64,000 nucleotides of DNA from Micromonospora chokoriensis (GCF_900091505.1 NZ_LT607409.1:5828001-5892000); one strand, 5' to 3'; counted from the stretch's first letter, positions 8,486 to 17,776 are shown. Made by a program: numbers and translations. The notes: a model not told the origin generated them from the sequence alone.

Positions 8486-8504
8486 AAACTAGCGCTGGGA
8501 GTTT
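8486..8504. promoter_or_regulatory. TetR operator upstream of the ALDH-ADH operon
   Basis: AAACTAGCGCTGGGAGTTT. It is nearly identical to the reverse complement of the element at 9226-9244 (AAACTAGCGCTGCAAGTTT), with AAACT...AGTTT ends. It lies between the end of the TetR gene and the ALDH start. Confidence 0.75.
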
Positions 8505-8509
8505 GGACG

Positions 8510-9184
8510 CTACCCGTTGGGCCCGGTGGACTCCACCGCGCCGGCGGTACGGACGGGGTCCACGGTCCGGGCGTACTCGGCGGCCAGCCCGTGCAGCAGG
8601 GCGTCCAGGCCGAGGGCGAAGGCGCCCTCGTCCACGCTCTGCTGGTGTTCGGCGAGCCGGTGCGCGTCGCGCAGGTGCGGGTAGTGCGCGGCGTACAGCT
8701 CCGGGTCCTCGACGAAACCGCGGGCGAACGAGCCGAGGGCCGACCCGGCCACGAAGTACCGCAGCGCGGCGCCGATGTGGGTGGCCCGGGCGGGGGGCCA
8801 GCCGGCGCGGACGAGGCCGCCGTAGACCGCGTCGGCCATGGCCAGCGCGGCCGGTCGCCGACCGGGCCCCTGCGCGAGGTACGGCACGATGTTCGGGTGC
8901 GCGGTGAGCGCCCGCCGGTACGACCAGGCCCAGTCGCGCAGCGCGGCGACCCAGTCCCGGCCGGTGAAGCCTCCGGTGTCGACGGTGCCGGTCACCGTGT
9001 CGGCGACCGCGTCGAGGATCTCGTCCTTCGTGGCGAAGTGGTTGTAGAGCGAGGGCCCGCGAACGCCCAGCTCGGCGGCGAGCCGGCGGGTGGAGAACGC
9101 GGGCAGGCCCTCGGCGTCGATGAGCGCGGTGGCGGTCTCGACGATCAGCTGCCGGGTGAGCCGGGGCTGGCGGGGTCGGGGCAC
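8510..9184 (-). CDS. TetR family regulator with TetR-like C-terminal domain
   Basis: 224 residues from a GTG at 9184 preceded by GAGGAG; a TTG at 9226 would add 14 residues but overlaps the operator. The HTH is QLIVETATALIDAEG...STRRLAAELGVRGPSLYNHFATKDEIL, followed by a C-terminal domain like that of the tetracycline repressor. It sits between the ALDH-ADH operon (same strand) and the divergent acyl-CoA dehydrogenase. The two matching palindromes at 8486-8504 and 9226-9244 suggest that it represses both flanking catabolic units and itself. The inducer is probably a pathway alcohol, aldehyde or acyl-CoA, which is inference. Confidence 0.88.
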   Translation of the reverse strand: MPRPRQPRLTRQLIVETATALIDAEGLPAFSTRRLAAELGVRGPSLYNHFATKDEILDAVADTVTGTVDTGGFTGRDWVAALRDWAWSYRRALTAHPNIVPYLAQGPGRRPAALAMADAVYGGLVRAGWPPARATHIGAALRYFVAGSALGSFARGFVEDPELYAAHYPHLRDAHRLAEHQQSVDEGAFALGLDALLHGLAAEYARTVDPVRTAGAVESTGPNG

Positions 9185-9225
9185 TGCGCTCCTCGAGGTC
9201 TCGGCCGTCAGGTCTGGACGCGGCA

Positions 9226-9244
9226 AAACTTGCAGCGCTAGTTT
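9226..9244. promoter_or_regulatory. TetR operator between the TetR gene and the acyl-CoA dehydrogenase
   Basis: AAACTTGCAGCGCTAGTTT, an imperfect palindrome (7 of 9 pairs) that matches the site before the ALDH operon in inverted orientation. It lies in the divergent promoter region of TetR and acyl-CoA dehydrogenase. Confidence 0.75.
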
Positions 9245-9282
9245 AATGGGTGACCGGCTGCGCCGACGCCAGGAGGACCACC

Positions 9283-10455
9283 GTGGACTTTTCGCTCACC
9301 GACGAGGAGCGGGCGGTACGGGACACCGTCCGATCGTTCATCCGCCGCGAGGTGATGCCGCTGGAGGCGGAGGTGCTCCGCCGGGAGCGGGCACACCAGC
9401 CGGGCCTCGACCACTCCGAGGTGCGTGAGCTGCAACTCAAGGCGCGCAAGTTCGGCTTCTGGGGCCTGGCCACCCCGGAAGAGTACGGCGGGATGAACCT
9501 CCCGGCGGTGCTCCAGTCGTTGATCTGGACGGAGCTGGGCCACACGTTCGTACCGTTCCGCTTCGGCGGCGAGGCGGACAACATCCTGTTCCACGCCACC
9601 GAGGAGCAGAAGCAGGAGTTCCTCATCCCGACCATCGAGGGCGAGCGGCGGTCCTGTTTCGCGATCACCGAGCCCGGCGCCGGCTCGGACGCCGCCAACA
9701 TCCGACTGTCCGCACGCCGGGACGGCGACGACTGGATCCTCGACGGCGAGAAGACCTTCATCACCGGTGGGCACGACGCCGACTTCGCCATCGTCGTCGC
9801 GGTGACCGACCGGGAGAAGGGCGCCCGCAACGGCGGCGCGACCGCGTTCCTGGTGGACCGGTCGATGGGTTGGCGGTCGGAGTTCATCCAGACCATGGGC
9901 GAGGGCGGGCCGGCGTCACTCATCTTCGACGGCGTACGCGTGCCGCACCGCAACATCCTCGGCGAGATCGGGCAGGGCTTCACCCTGGGCATGGAGTGGA
10001 TCGGCAAGGGCCGCTACACCATCCCGTCGCACGCGATCGGCATCGCCGAGCGGGTGCTGCAGATGGCGATCGACTACGCCAACACCCGGGAGACCTTCGG
10101 CACCAAGATCGGCGCCAACCAGGCCATCCAGTGGATGATCGCCGACTCGGAGACCGAGCTGGAGGCGGCCCGCTGGCTGGTGCTGCGCTCGGCCTGGACG
10201 GTCGACCAGGGCCTCGACCCACGGCACGCGTCGTCGATGGGCAAGCTCTACGGCGCCGGCATGGTCAACCGAGTGGTCGACCGGGTGCTCCAGATCCACG
10301 GCGGCATGGGCTACACGCGTGAGCTGCCCATCGAGCGCTGGTACCGGCAGGTCCGGCTCTACCGGATCTTCGAGGGCACCGACGAGATGCAGCGGCTGAT
10401 CATCTCCCGGGACCTGCTGCGCGGCTACACGAAGATCGGCGGTCACCTGGCCTAG
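9283..10455 (+). CDS. Acyl-CoA dehydrogenase
   Basis: 390 residues from a GTG six bases after a perfect AGGAGG; the GTG at 9250 lacks such a site. The FAD-dependent ACAD fold is clear: N-terminal helices, CFAITEPGAGSD (FAD/substrate loop), DGEKTFITGG, then C-terminal YANTRETFG, QIHGGMGYTRELPIERWYR and RIFEGTDEMQR. The glutamate in the last motif is the likely catalytic base. It catalyses alpha,beta-dehydrogenation of an acyl-CoA and passes electrons to ETF. It is divergent from the TetR gene and shares an operator with the ALDH-ADH operon, so it probably acts on the same degradation route. Confidence 0.92.
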   Translation: MDFSLTDEERAVRDTVRSFIRREVMPLEAEVLRRERAHQPGLDHSEVRELQLKARKFGFWGLATPEEYGGMNLPAVLQSLIWTELGHTFVPFRFGGEADNILFHATEEQKQEFLIPTIEGERRSCFAITEPGAGSDAANIRLSARRDGDDWILDGEKTFITGGHDADFAIVVAVTDREKGARNGGATAFLVDRSMGWRSEFIQTMGEGGPASLIFDGVRVPHRNILGEIGQGFTLGMEWIGKGRYTIPSHAIGIAERVLQMAIDYANTRETFGTKIGANQAIQWMIADSETELEAARWLVLRSAWTVDQGLDPRHASSMGKLYGAGMVNRVVDRVLQIHGGMGYTRELPIERWYRQVRLYRIFEGTDEMQRLIISRDLLRGYTKIGGHLA

Positions 10456-10458
10456 GGG

Positions 10459-10506
10459 CCGCCCCGCCCCCGCCCCGCCCACGCCCCGCCCACGCCCCGC
10501 CCACGC
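10459..10506. repeat. C-rich short tandem repeat
   Basis: About three copies of an 11-bp CACGCCCCGCC unit following related CCGCCCC runs. It abuts the hairpin at 10507 in the gap between two convergent genes. Confidence 0.7.
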
Positions 10507-10547
10507 CCAAGATCCGCGCAACGTCCGGGATGTTGCGCGGATCTTGG
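10507..10547. repeat. GATC-containing intergenic hairpin (probable bidirectional terminator)
   Basis: Perfect 16-bp arms (CCAAGATCCGCGCAAC and its complement) with a 9-nt loop. It lies between the convergent acyl-CoA dehydrogenase and aminotransferase genes. It is one of five long gene-end hairpins in the window whose arms contain GATC. Confidence 0.7.
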
Positions 10548-10630
10548 CGGGGTTTCGACGCGGCGCAGCCGGAGCAGCCGGCCGCTCGTGAACCACCTGC
10601 GCCCTTCGGTCGGCCGTCCCCCGCACCGGT

Positions 10631-11668
10631 TCAGCCGGTCAACGCGGCCAGGGCCGCGTCCACGTCGGCCTCGGTGGAGTAGATGTGGAACGAGGCCCGG
10701 ACCCGCCCGGCGCGAACCGCCGCCCGGATGCCGGCCTCCGACAGACGCCGCTCCGCGTCCGGCACGTCCACGGTGACGATGGCGCTCTCCCCCGGCGGCT
10801 GGCCGAGCCCGGCCCGGAACCGGTTGGCCAACCCCACGTCGTGCGCCTGGATCGCCGGCACGCCGATCTCGGCCACCAACTCCAGCGCGGGTGCCGCCCC
10901 CACCCAACTGAACCAGGCCGGTGAGATGTCGAACCGGCGGGCGTCGTCGGCCAGCCGCAACGGCGGACCGTAGTAGGAGGCGTGCGGGTCGCGGCCCGCG
11001 TACCAGCCGGCGGCGTCGGGGCGCAGTCGCTCGCGCAGCGCCGGAGCCAGGTAGGCGAACGCGGTCCCGCGCGGGTTCATCAGCCACTTGTAGCCGCCCA
11101 CCGTCACCACGTCGGCCCGGCTCCCGTCGAAGGGCAGCCAACCGCACGCCTGGGTCGCGTCCACCACCACCAACGCGTCGTACGCGCGGGCGGCGGCCAC
11201 GATGTCGTCGTACGCGGCGACCGCGCCGTCGGCCGACTGCACCAGGCTGAACGCGACCAGGTCGGTGTCCGCGTCGATGGAGTCGACGAGCGACTCCAAC
11301 GGCACCACGCGGACCGAGATGCCACGCTCCTCCTGAACGAGCCAGGGGAACAGGTTGGAGGTGAACTCGACGTCCGGGACCACCACCGTCGTGCCGGCGG
11401 GCAACGCCGCAGCGACCGGCGCGAGCATCTGCGAGACGGAGGCGCCGACCGCCACGTCACCCTCCGGCACGCCGATCAGGCCGGCGAACGCGGTACGGGA
11501 GCGCTGCACCGAGTCGCCCCAGCCCTCCCACGAGGTGCTGCCGACCCGCCACTGGGTGAGCGCCTCCTGCAACGCCGTCCAGGCCGGCTCGGGCGGCAGC
11601 CCGTAGGAGGCGGTGTTCAACCAACCGGGCTCCGGCTTCCACAACTGCTGCGCCTGCTCGAACTCCAT
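10631..11668 (-). CDS. Class V PLP-dependent aminotransferase (cysteine desulfurase / isopenicillin-N-epimerase-like)
   Basis: 345 residues from the ATG at 11668 (MEFEQAQQLW), which has a GAGGA ribosome site; the longer frame upstream is not coding-like. It follows the class V aminotransferase fold: WLNTASYGLPP at the N-terminus, the VVDATQACGWLPF strand with the PLP-pyridine aspartate, and the Schiff-base lysine in VTVGGYKWLMNPRG. No conserved catalytic cysteine of IscS type is visible in the C-terminal third, so true desulfurase activity is doubtful. The substrate is unknown. It converges on the acyl-CoA dehydrogenase and shares the hairpin at 10507. Confidence 0.85.
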   Translation of the reverse strand: MEFEQAQQLWKPEPGWLNTASYGLPPEPAWTALQEALTQWRVGSTSWEGWGDSVQRSRTAFAGLIGVPEGDVAVGASVSQMLAPVAAALPAGTTVVVPDVEFTSNLFPWLVQEERGISVRVVPLESLVDSIDADTDLVAFSLVQSADGAVAAYDDIVAAARAYDALVVVDATQACGWLPFDGSRADVVTVGGYKWLMNPRGTAFAYLAPALRERLRPDAAGWYAGRDPHASYYGPPLRLADDARRFDISPAWFSWVGAAPALELVAEIGVPAIQAHDVGLANRFRAGLGQPPGESAIVTVDVPDAERRLSEAGIRAAVRAGRVRASFHIYSTEADVDAALAALTG

Positions 11669-11747
11669 GTCCTCGACGGTAGGCCGACCGGCGCACGACG
11701 GGCACGGCCAATCGGCGATCGGCGGCCTGCCGCGGTGAGTCGGCAGG

Positions 11748-13925
11748 TCAGGGCTTCCCGGGCGGCTCGCCCGGAGTCTCCCGTCGGATCCGGGCGAGCG
11801 CGAGGGTGTCGGCGAGAGCGGCGAGCCACCTGTCGACCTCGACCAGGTGCCGGACCGCCTGCGGGTCGACCGAGCCGAGCAGTGGCCGGACCCGTTCCAG
11901 CTCGTCGGCACAGGTGACCGGGGCGGGGCTCGGCCCCGACGACCGGCCGTGGGTCACCTCCTCGGCCACCTCGTCGTACGCGGAGCGCAGGCGGGCGACG
12001 GCGTCGCGCAGCAACGCCGCGGCGGCGGGCCAGCCGGCGAGACAGCCGGGTGGGTTACGCCGCAGCAGTGACCCGACGCCGGGCACCACGTAGTGCCCGG
12101 CACTCAGGACGGCGTCCCAGTTGACCTGCTGCCGGTGCGGGTCGTGCCGCTCGGAGTGGTACTGGCAGTACGACGAGTCGAGCAGAACCAGCTGACGACG
12201 TACCCGGTCGATGGAACGCTGCGGTGAGGGGGCACCGCCGAGCACCGCCTCGACGGTCTCCTCGACCGCGTCCGCGCTGGCCGCGAGGTAATGGACGGCG
12301 TTGTGCCGCAGGTCGTGGCTCGCGCCACGGGGCCAGATGGCCACCCCGGCGAGCACCCCGATCACCGCGCCGAGCAGCACGTCGACGAGCCGCGCCTCGG
12401 CGAGCCGCCACCCCTGCGGGTCGAGCTGGGCGAAGACGACGGTCAGCAGCACCGTGAACAGCGCCTGCTGCCAGACCGGACCGAGCAGGCGTCCGACGCC
12501 GAAGGCCAGGATCAGGGTGACCGGCAGGACGACGGCGTAGACGATCGGCAGGTCGACGAGGAGCATCACGGCGCCGCTGACGAGCGCGCCGGCGACCGTG
12601 CCCAGCACCGACGGCCGCAGCGCGGAGCGGGTGTCCGCGGCCGAGGTGCGCAGGACCGTGAGCGTCGCCAACAGCACCCAGAAGCCGTGCGTGAGCTGTA
12701 GCAGTCCGGCGGCCACCCGGGCGACGGCCAGGGCGACGGCCAACCTCAGCGAGCTGTGCAGGTGAGCCGAGCGGGGGGCCAGGTGGGAGCGGAACTGCCA
12801 CCGGTACAGCGTCCACTCGTTGTGTCGCGCGTAGTCGAACAGCCCCGGCGGGGCATCCACGCCGTCGAGTCGCAACCCGGTGGCCAGTCGGGCGCCGACG
12901 GCGAAGACCCGCACCTGGTCGGCGAGGGCCAGCGCCGTCGCGTCCCGGCACGACCGGGGCACGTCCGGCGGCTGACCGACGGCCGCGCCCACCGCGGCTT
13001 CGGCCCGCCCGACCACGGCGTCCAGACCACCGAGGTCAACGGGCGCTCCGCCCGGCACGAGGCTACGACCGGCCGCCCGGGTCGTGTCCGCGCCGACGCG
13101 CAGCAGTCGCGCCGCCGCCAGGTCCGGGATCGGCTCCGGTGGGATGTCCGCCGCCAACCGGTCCGCCTCGGCCAGGACCTCCCGCAATGCCGCCGCGCAG
13201 ATCCGCAACGCCCGGTCCTGAGCGCCCGCCGCGGTGGGCGCCCACGCCGGGGGGTTACGGGCCAGATCCAGCGGGCCCACCATGTCGTACGCCCGCCGGC
13301 GTCGCGCGTCCCGGCCCGCGTGGTCCGGGTGCGGCTCGGTCAGCGCGCGGGCGGTGGTGTCGAGGAACGCCGCGACGCCGTCGGCCGCGTCGGCGAGCCG
13401 CTGCCGGTAGGAGACCGGCACCGGGTCGGGCCAGAGGAGCACCTCGGCCGCGGCGAGCAGCACGATGGCGAGCGTGACGCCGCCGAGACGTTGCGGCAGG
13501 GTGTCCGGCTGGTACGGCGGGAAGGACGCCAGGATGTAGAAGAGCTGGAACGCGCTGGCCCACCCCACCAGGCGCGGGTTGCCGACCCCGCCGAACGCCA
13601 CGACGAAGCCGATGACCAGCATTCCGCCGGCCGCCGCCCACGTGCTCCAGGCCAACAGGGATCCCGCCGCGATCAGCGCCCAGACCGCCGGCAGCGAGAT
13701 GACCAGGATCCGCGCCCGTTGCGGCGCGGGACCGGGCAGCTGCGCGAACGCCCCGGCGGCGATCGTGCCGAACAGACCGTAGGTGGCGAGCACCGAACTC
13801 CCGGCGCCGTAACGGCAGCCGTAGAAGACGACGGACGCCACGAGTGTCAACCGGGCGGCACGTCGCAGGACGGCGTACCCCGGGTCGCGGCGGCGCAGGC
13901 GGCCCAGGAGGCTGGTTGCCGGCAC
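11748..13925 (-). CDS. FUSC-family (aromatic-acid-exporter-like) membrane protein
   Basis: 725 residues from a GTG at 13925 with a GGGGGAG site. Two hydrophobic blocks of several membrane segments (about residues 20-170 and 390-520) are each followed by a soluble helical part, the duplicated architecture of YccS/YccC and FUSC proteins. Segments such as LTVLRTSAADTRSALRPSVLGTVAGAL, seen in the second block, fit the family's conserved core. These proteins export small aromatic or fusaric-acid-like compounds or act in envelope stress; a substrate cannot be assigned. It lies between two same-strand genes with separate gaps (79 and 85 bp), so an operon is possible but not proven. Confidence 0.75.
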   Translation of the reverse strand: MPATSLLGRLRRRDPGYAVLRRAARLTLVASVVFYGCRYGAGSSVLATYGLFGTIAAGAFAQLPGPAPQRARILVISLPAVWALIAAGSLLAWSTWAAAGGMLVIGFVVAFGGVGNPRLVGWASAFQLFYILASFPPYQPDTLPQRLGGVTLAIVLLAAAEVLLWPDPVPVSYRQRLADAADGVAAFLDTTARALTEPHPDHAGRDARRRRAYDMVGPLDLARNPPAWAPTAAGAQDRALRICAAALREVLAEADRLAADIPPEPIPDLAAARLLRVGADTTRAAGRSLVPGGAPVDLGGLDAVVGRAEAAVGAAVGQPPDVPRSCRDATALALADQVRVFAVGARLATGLRLDGVDAPPGLFDYARHNEWTLYRWQFRSHLAPRSAHLHSSLRLAVALAVARVAAGLLQLTHGFWVLLATLTVLRTSAADTRSALRPSVLGTVAGALVSGAVMLLVDLPIVYAVVLPVTLILAFGVGRLLGPVWQQALFTVLLTVVFAQLDPQGWRLAEARLVDVLLGAVIGVLAGVAIWPRGASHDLRHNAVHYLAASADAVEETVEAVLGGAPSPQRSIDRVRRQLVLLDSSYCQYHSERHDPHRQQVNWDAVLSAGHYVVPGVGSLLRRNPPGCLAGWPAAAALLRDAVARLRSAYDEVAEEVTHGRSSGPSPAPVTCADELERVRPLLGSVDPQAVRHLVEVDRWLAALADTLALARIRRETPGEPPGKP

Positions 13926-14010
13926 GCCTGCTCCCCCGGGCTCGTCGCGACACCTCCCCGGCAACCCATTCTCCCCGGAGCCGGTCGGGAACGGCGGGTT
14001 TCGGGGCGAA

Positions 14011-15444
14011 TCAGCGCCGAGCGCCGACGGGTCGGCGTCGAGCGCCCCGGAGCAGGCTGAGCCGGAGCGCGCGGAGCAGGGTGCCGGGGCGGCCCAGGGT
14101 CGCCGGGTGGTCGAGCATGGTGGTGACCCGGCCCAGCCGGGCGTTGAGCACCGGATCGGTCAGCGACGTCCGGAACAGCAGGTCCCCGAACCACTTGGTG
14201 ACCCGGTACCCGGGCGGGTACGGCCCGTCGACGTGCGGGAGCTCGATGTCGGCGGTGGTGGAGATCTGCCAGGCGGCGTCGACGACCACCCGCACCTGGT
14301 CGAAGTACGCCCGCGCCGGCTGCTCGTGCGGCGTCGGGCCGGATCGCAGGTACGCCGACAGGCAGGAGGCGTGCAGCGTCGCGGAGGTCATGCCCTGGCC
14401 GTACACCGGGTTGAAGGACGCGACGGCGTCGCCGGCCGCGACCAACCCGGCGGGCAGACGGTCGAGCTTGTGGAAGTCGCGGCGTCGGCTGTCCGCCTGG
14501 TGGTACGTGACCACCCCGCCCAGCATCTCCCCGTGCTCGGCGATGTCGCCGAACATCTGCGGGTAGTGCTCCCGGCAGCGCGCGGTGAAGTCGGCGACGT
14601 CGCGGCTGGGCCGGTCGTCGTCGTAACCGGCCACCAGCATGATCCAACGGTCTCCCTCGACCGAGTTGATCCCGCCGATCCGGGCGGTGCGCCCCTTGCC
14701 GGCCATGGTGTGGAAGACCGCGACCCAGGTGTCGCTGACCTTCTCGTCACGCCGGTAGAGCGCCGTCGCGTAGTTCAGCTTGATCGGCATGCGTTGCATC
14801 GGCGGGCGGGGCCACCCGTGCTCGGCCAGCCAGTCGCTGAGCCGGCTGGACCGGCCCATCGCGTCGACCACCAGGTCCGCTGGTGCGACGACCGCCTCGC
14901 CGCCGCCCTCGGGTACGTACCGCGCGCCGGTGACCCGCCGCTCGTCGAAGACCAGACCCTCCGCCCGGCCGTACACCATGCGGATGGTGTCCACGGCGAG
15001 CGTCCGCCGGCGGACCAACGCCTCCAGGAACGGACGCGTGGTGATCAGCGCCGGACCGGTGCCGGTCGCCGCCGGGGGCAGCCCGGGCATGCCGTTGACG
15101 AAGACCTTCGCGGTCCCCGGGTCGTTCGGCGGCGGCGGAGCGCCGAGCGCGAGCGCCTCGTCGGCGATGCCGGGAAACCAGCGTTCCAACTGGACCTGGC
15201 CGGCGGGCAGCAGCGCGTGCACCTGACTGCCCTGGGGCACACCCGGCCGGGGCCCGGCATCGACATCGGACGGGTCCCGTTCGACGATCAGGACCTCCTC
15301 GGCGTGGTCGCTGAGCACGCGCGCCGCCAACAGCCCGGCCATGCTGCCGCCGAGCACCACCGCACGTCGCATGACCACACGTGTCCCCGCCGGTCGTTCG
15401 GCGGTCGCTATCTGCGAGAACAGCCGGGACGGAGACAGGGACAT
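14011..15444 (-). CDS. FAD-dependent monooxygenase/oxidoreductase
   Basis: 477 residues from the ATG at 15444, which has GAGGAG 7 nt upstream; the longer frame (15480) and an internal ATG at MRRAVV are alternatives. A Rossmann dinucleotide motif (VVLGGSMAGLLAARVL) precedes an acidic strand end (VLIVERD). A second FAD contact is GLVAAGDAVASFNPVYGQGM, the GD motif region of p-hydroxybenzoate-hydroxylase-like enzymes. DLVVDAMGRSSRLSDWL is the intermediate strand. Such proteins hydroxylate or oxidise small aromatic or polyketide substrates, or reduce geranylgeranyl groups. The partner reaction is not indicated by neighbours (FUSC exporter downstream, kinase gene upstream). Confidence 0.82.
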   Translation of the reverse strand: MSLSPSRLFSQIATAERPAGTRVVMRRAVVLGGSMAGLLAARVLSDHAEEVLIVERDPSDVDAGPRPGVPQGSQVHALLPAGQVQLERWFPGIADEALALGAPPPPNDPGTAKVFVNGMPGLPPAATGTGPALITTRPFLEALVRRRTLAVDTIRMVYGRAEGLVFDERRVTGARYVPEGGGEAVVAPADLVVDAMGRSSRLSDWLAEHGWPRPPMQRMPIKLNYATALYRRDEKVSDTWVAVFHTMAGKGRTARIGGINSVEGDRWIMLVAGYDDDRPSRDVADFTARCREHYPQMFGDIAEHGEMLGGVVTYHQADSRRRDFHKLDRLPAGLVAAGDAVASFNPVYGQGMTSATLHASCLSAYLRSGPTPHEQPARAYFDQVRVVVDAAWQISTTADIELPHVDGPYPPGYRVTKWFGDLLFRTSLTDPVLNARLGRVTTMLDHPATLGRPGTLLRALRLSLLRGARRRPVGARR

Positions 15445-15517
15445 GCGATCACTCCTCGGACGGTCGGGGAACCACGACATCCACGACCGTAACCATCGGA
15501 GCGTCAGCCGTCAGCGC

Positions 15518-17776
15518 TCAGGTGGCCCGCCACTTCTGGTTGGCGTTGCCGGTGCACTGCCAGATCTGCAACCGGGTGCCGTTGTCGGTGTTCCCGTCGA
15601 GCACGTCGACGCACCTGTCCGCCCTGGTGTTCACCAGGTCGTAGGCCTTGTTGAGGGTGAACTTCTGCGACGAGGCGCCGGAGCAGTCGGCCAGCACAAC
15701 GGCAGCCCCGTCCGCGGTGGAGTGGCCGGCGACATCCAGGCACTTGCCCATCGAACGGACCGTGCCGTCCGCCGGGAAGGTCCAGAGCTGCTTCGCGGTA
15801 CGACGACAGTCCCAGATCTGCAACCGGACACCAGCTGTGGCGTTGCCGTCGGGGATGTCGATGCACCGGTCGCTGGCGAAGCTGGAGATCTGCTTCCCTG
15901 CGGGCGCGCCGGCCTGGCTGGGCGAGGCCGGAGGTGGAGCCGACGGCTGCTGTGCCGAGGTCCCCGGAGCTGTCGTCGTGCCGCTGCCCACCCCCGGCGA
16001 CGGTGGCCCCGCGCTCGTCGGGGGTGGGGGGCCGGCGGATCCGGACGGTGGGCCGACGGTGACCGGCAGGCCCTGGAAACCATCGGCGATCAGCGCGAAG
16101 ACGGCCGCGCTCGCGGACCACTCGGCGGCGGACGTGGTCCAGTCGATCGAGTACGCGTGCCCGTTGGGAGCGACGAACGCCCGGCTGACCATCTGCGTGG
16201 GCGTCCCGTCCTTGTCGGTGTACGTCCACTCCCACTCGGCGGCCCGCACCTGGTAGGGCAGTGCGGCGAGCCGGACCCGGCGGTAGTCGGCGTACCGCCG
16301 GCGTTGCGTCGCCTCCCGCGCCCGCAGCTCGGCGACCAGGTCCGTGGGAACGGACCGGAGTTCGCCGACGACGAGGACCCGGCTGCCGTCCGGCTCGCGG
16401 AACTCGGCCCGCTCACCGTCACGCCGCGCCTGCCAGCCGTCGGGCACCGGCACGAGGAAGCGGGGATCGTCGCGGTAGTAGCGCCAACCCGCCGGTGGCG
16501 GTGGCAGCACCCGGGACACCGGCGTCTCGGCGATCGCGGACGGGTTCCCGGTCGGCGCGGCCACGTCGCCCGTACCGCCGGACGGCCCGCGGTTCACCAG
16601 CAGGGACGCGGTGACCAGGACGACGAGCAGCAGCCCGGCGGCGGTCACCGAGCCGATCAGCCGAACCCGACGCCTGCCGCCCGGCTCCGGCGCGGGCGGA
16701 GCGGCGGTCGGTGGCGGCGCGGGCGGAGCGGCGGCTGGCGGCGCAGGTACGACCGGCGGAGCGGGTAAACCGGCGGTTGTCGGCGGCCCCTGTTCGACCG
16801 ACGACGCGGGCGCGGCGGCGTCCACCGGTGGCGCGTGTGGGTTCGGTTCGGGCGTGACGAACTCGGGCACGATCCGGGGGCGGGACGGGCCGGTGCTGGT
16901 GTTCACCGAGTCGACCGGTCCACTGCCGGTGGCGCCCGGCCGGACGGTGGTCCGGTCCGGGTCGGCGGCCTGGCGCAGCAGCCGCTCCGCCTGATCCGCG
17001 GTGATCCGCTGATCCGGCTCCCGGCGTAGCAGTCCTTCCAGGAGCGGGGTCAGCCGACCGGCCCGCTGGGCCGGCGGTGGCGCTTCGGTGGCCAGGGCTG
17101 CCAGCGTGGCTATCGGCGACGAGCGGTGGTACGGCGTACGCCCCTCGACCGCCGCGTAGAGGGTGGCGCCGAGCGACCACAGGTCGGCGGCCGGCCCGAC
17201 GTCGCCGTCGGTGGCCCGTTCCGGCGCGAGGAACGCCGGCGAGCCGAGCACCATTCCGGTCTGGGTCATCCGAGGATCCCCGGGAAGGGTGGCCAGCCCG
17301 AAGTCGGTCAGCACCACCCGACCGTCGTCGCCGAGCAGCACGTTGGCGGGTTTGACGTCCCGGTGCAGCACGCCGGCCCGGTGCGCGGCCCGCAACGCGC
17401 TCAGCACCCCCAGCCCGATCCGCGCGGCGCGATCCGCCGGCATCGGCCCCTCGGCTTCGAGCACCTGGTGCAGGGACCGGGACGGAACGAGCTCCATCAC
17501 GATCCAGGGGTCGTCGTCCGAGTGCAGCACGTCGAAGACGCGTACCACGTTGACGTGGCCCAGACGGGCGACGGCCCGCGCCTCGCGCATGGACCGTTCA
17601 CGCAGCTCCCGGCGTTCGTCGTCGCGTAGGCCCGGCGGTGCCACCAACTCCTTGATGGCCACGTCCCGTTGCAGCATCTCGTCGCGGGCCTGCCACACGC
17701 GGCCCATCCCGCCCTGGCCGAGCGGGCGGACCAATCGATAACGGTCGGCAATCAACTGTCGAGGAGCGTCGGGCAC
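15518..17776 (-). CDS. Membrane Ser/Thr protein kinase with C-terminal ricin-type beta-trefoil lectin domain
   Basis: 752 residues from GTG 17776. The PknB-type kinase domain fills about residues 10-265: P-loop GQGGMGRV, lysine in VAIKEL, catalytic HRDVKPAN, DFG in VLTDFGLA, and APE as LAPERAT. A Pro-rich juxtamembrane linker and one TM helix (RLIGSVTAAGLLLVVLVTASLL) follow. The extracellular part has a Pro/Ser-rich spacer and, in the last ~125 residues, a ricin B-type trefoil with three repeats ending in LWTF, KFTL and QKWR and starting with CIDI, CLDV and CVDV. This suggests sensing of extracellular glycan or cell-wall carbohydrate. Canonical PASTA repeats are absent. No dedicated partner is adjacent. 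Confidence 0.9.
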   Translation of the reverse strand: MPDAPRQLIADRYRLVRPLGQGGMGRVWQARDEMLQRDVAIKELVAPPGLRDDERRELRERSMREARAVARLGHVNVVRVFDVLHSDDDPWIVMELVPSRSLHQVLEAEGPMPADRAARIGLGVLSALRAAHRAGVLHRDVKPANVLLGDDGRVVLTDFGLATLPGDPRMTQTGMVLGSPAFLAPERATDGDVGPAADLWSLGATLYAAVEGRTPYHRSSPIATLAALATEAPPPAQRAGRLTPLLEGLLRREPDQRITADQAERLLRQAADPDRTTVRPGATGSGPVDSVNTSTGPSRPRIVPEFVTPEPNPHAPPVDAAAPASSVEQGPPTTAGLPAPPVVPAPPAAAPPAPPPTAAPPAPEPGGRRRVRLIGSVTAAGLLLVVLVTASLLVNRGPSGGTGDVAAPTGNPSAIAETPVSRVLPPPPAGWRYYRDDPRFLVPVPDGWQARRDGERAEFREPDGSRVLVVGELRSVPTDLVAELRAREATQRRRYADYRRVRLAALPYQVRAAEWEWTYTDKDGTPTQMVSRAFVAPNGHAYSIDWTTSAAEWSASAAVFALIADGFQGLPVTVGPPSGSAGPPPPTSAGPPSPGVGSGTTTAPGTSAQQPSAPPPASPSQAGAPAGKQISSFASDRCIDIPDGNATAGVRLQIWDCRRTAKQLWTFPADGTVRSMGKCLDVAGHSTADGAAVVLADCSGASSQKFTLNKAYDLVNTRADRCVDVLDGNTDNGTRLQIWQCTGNANQKWRAT

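Noticed and set aside
10631..11911. Longer aminotransferase start at 11911
   Set aside because: The added 81 residues are Arg/Ser/Pro-rich, overlap the FUSC gene's 3' end and lack conservation-like pattern; ATG 11668 has a ribosome site.
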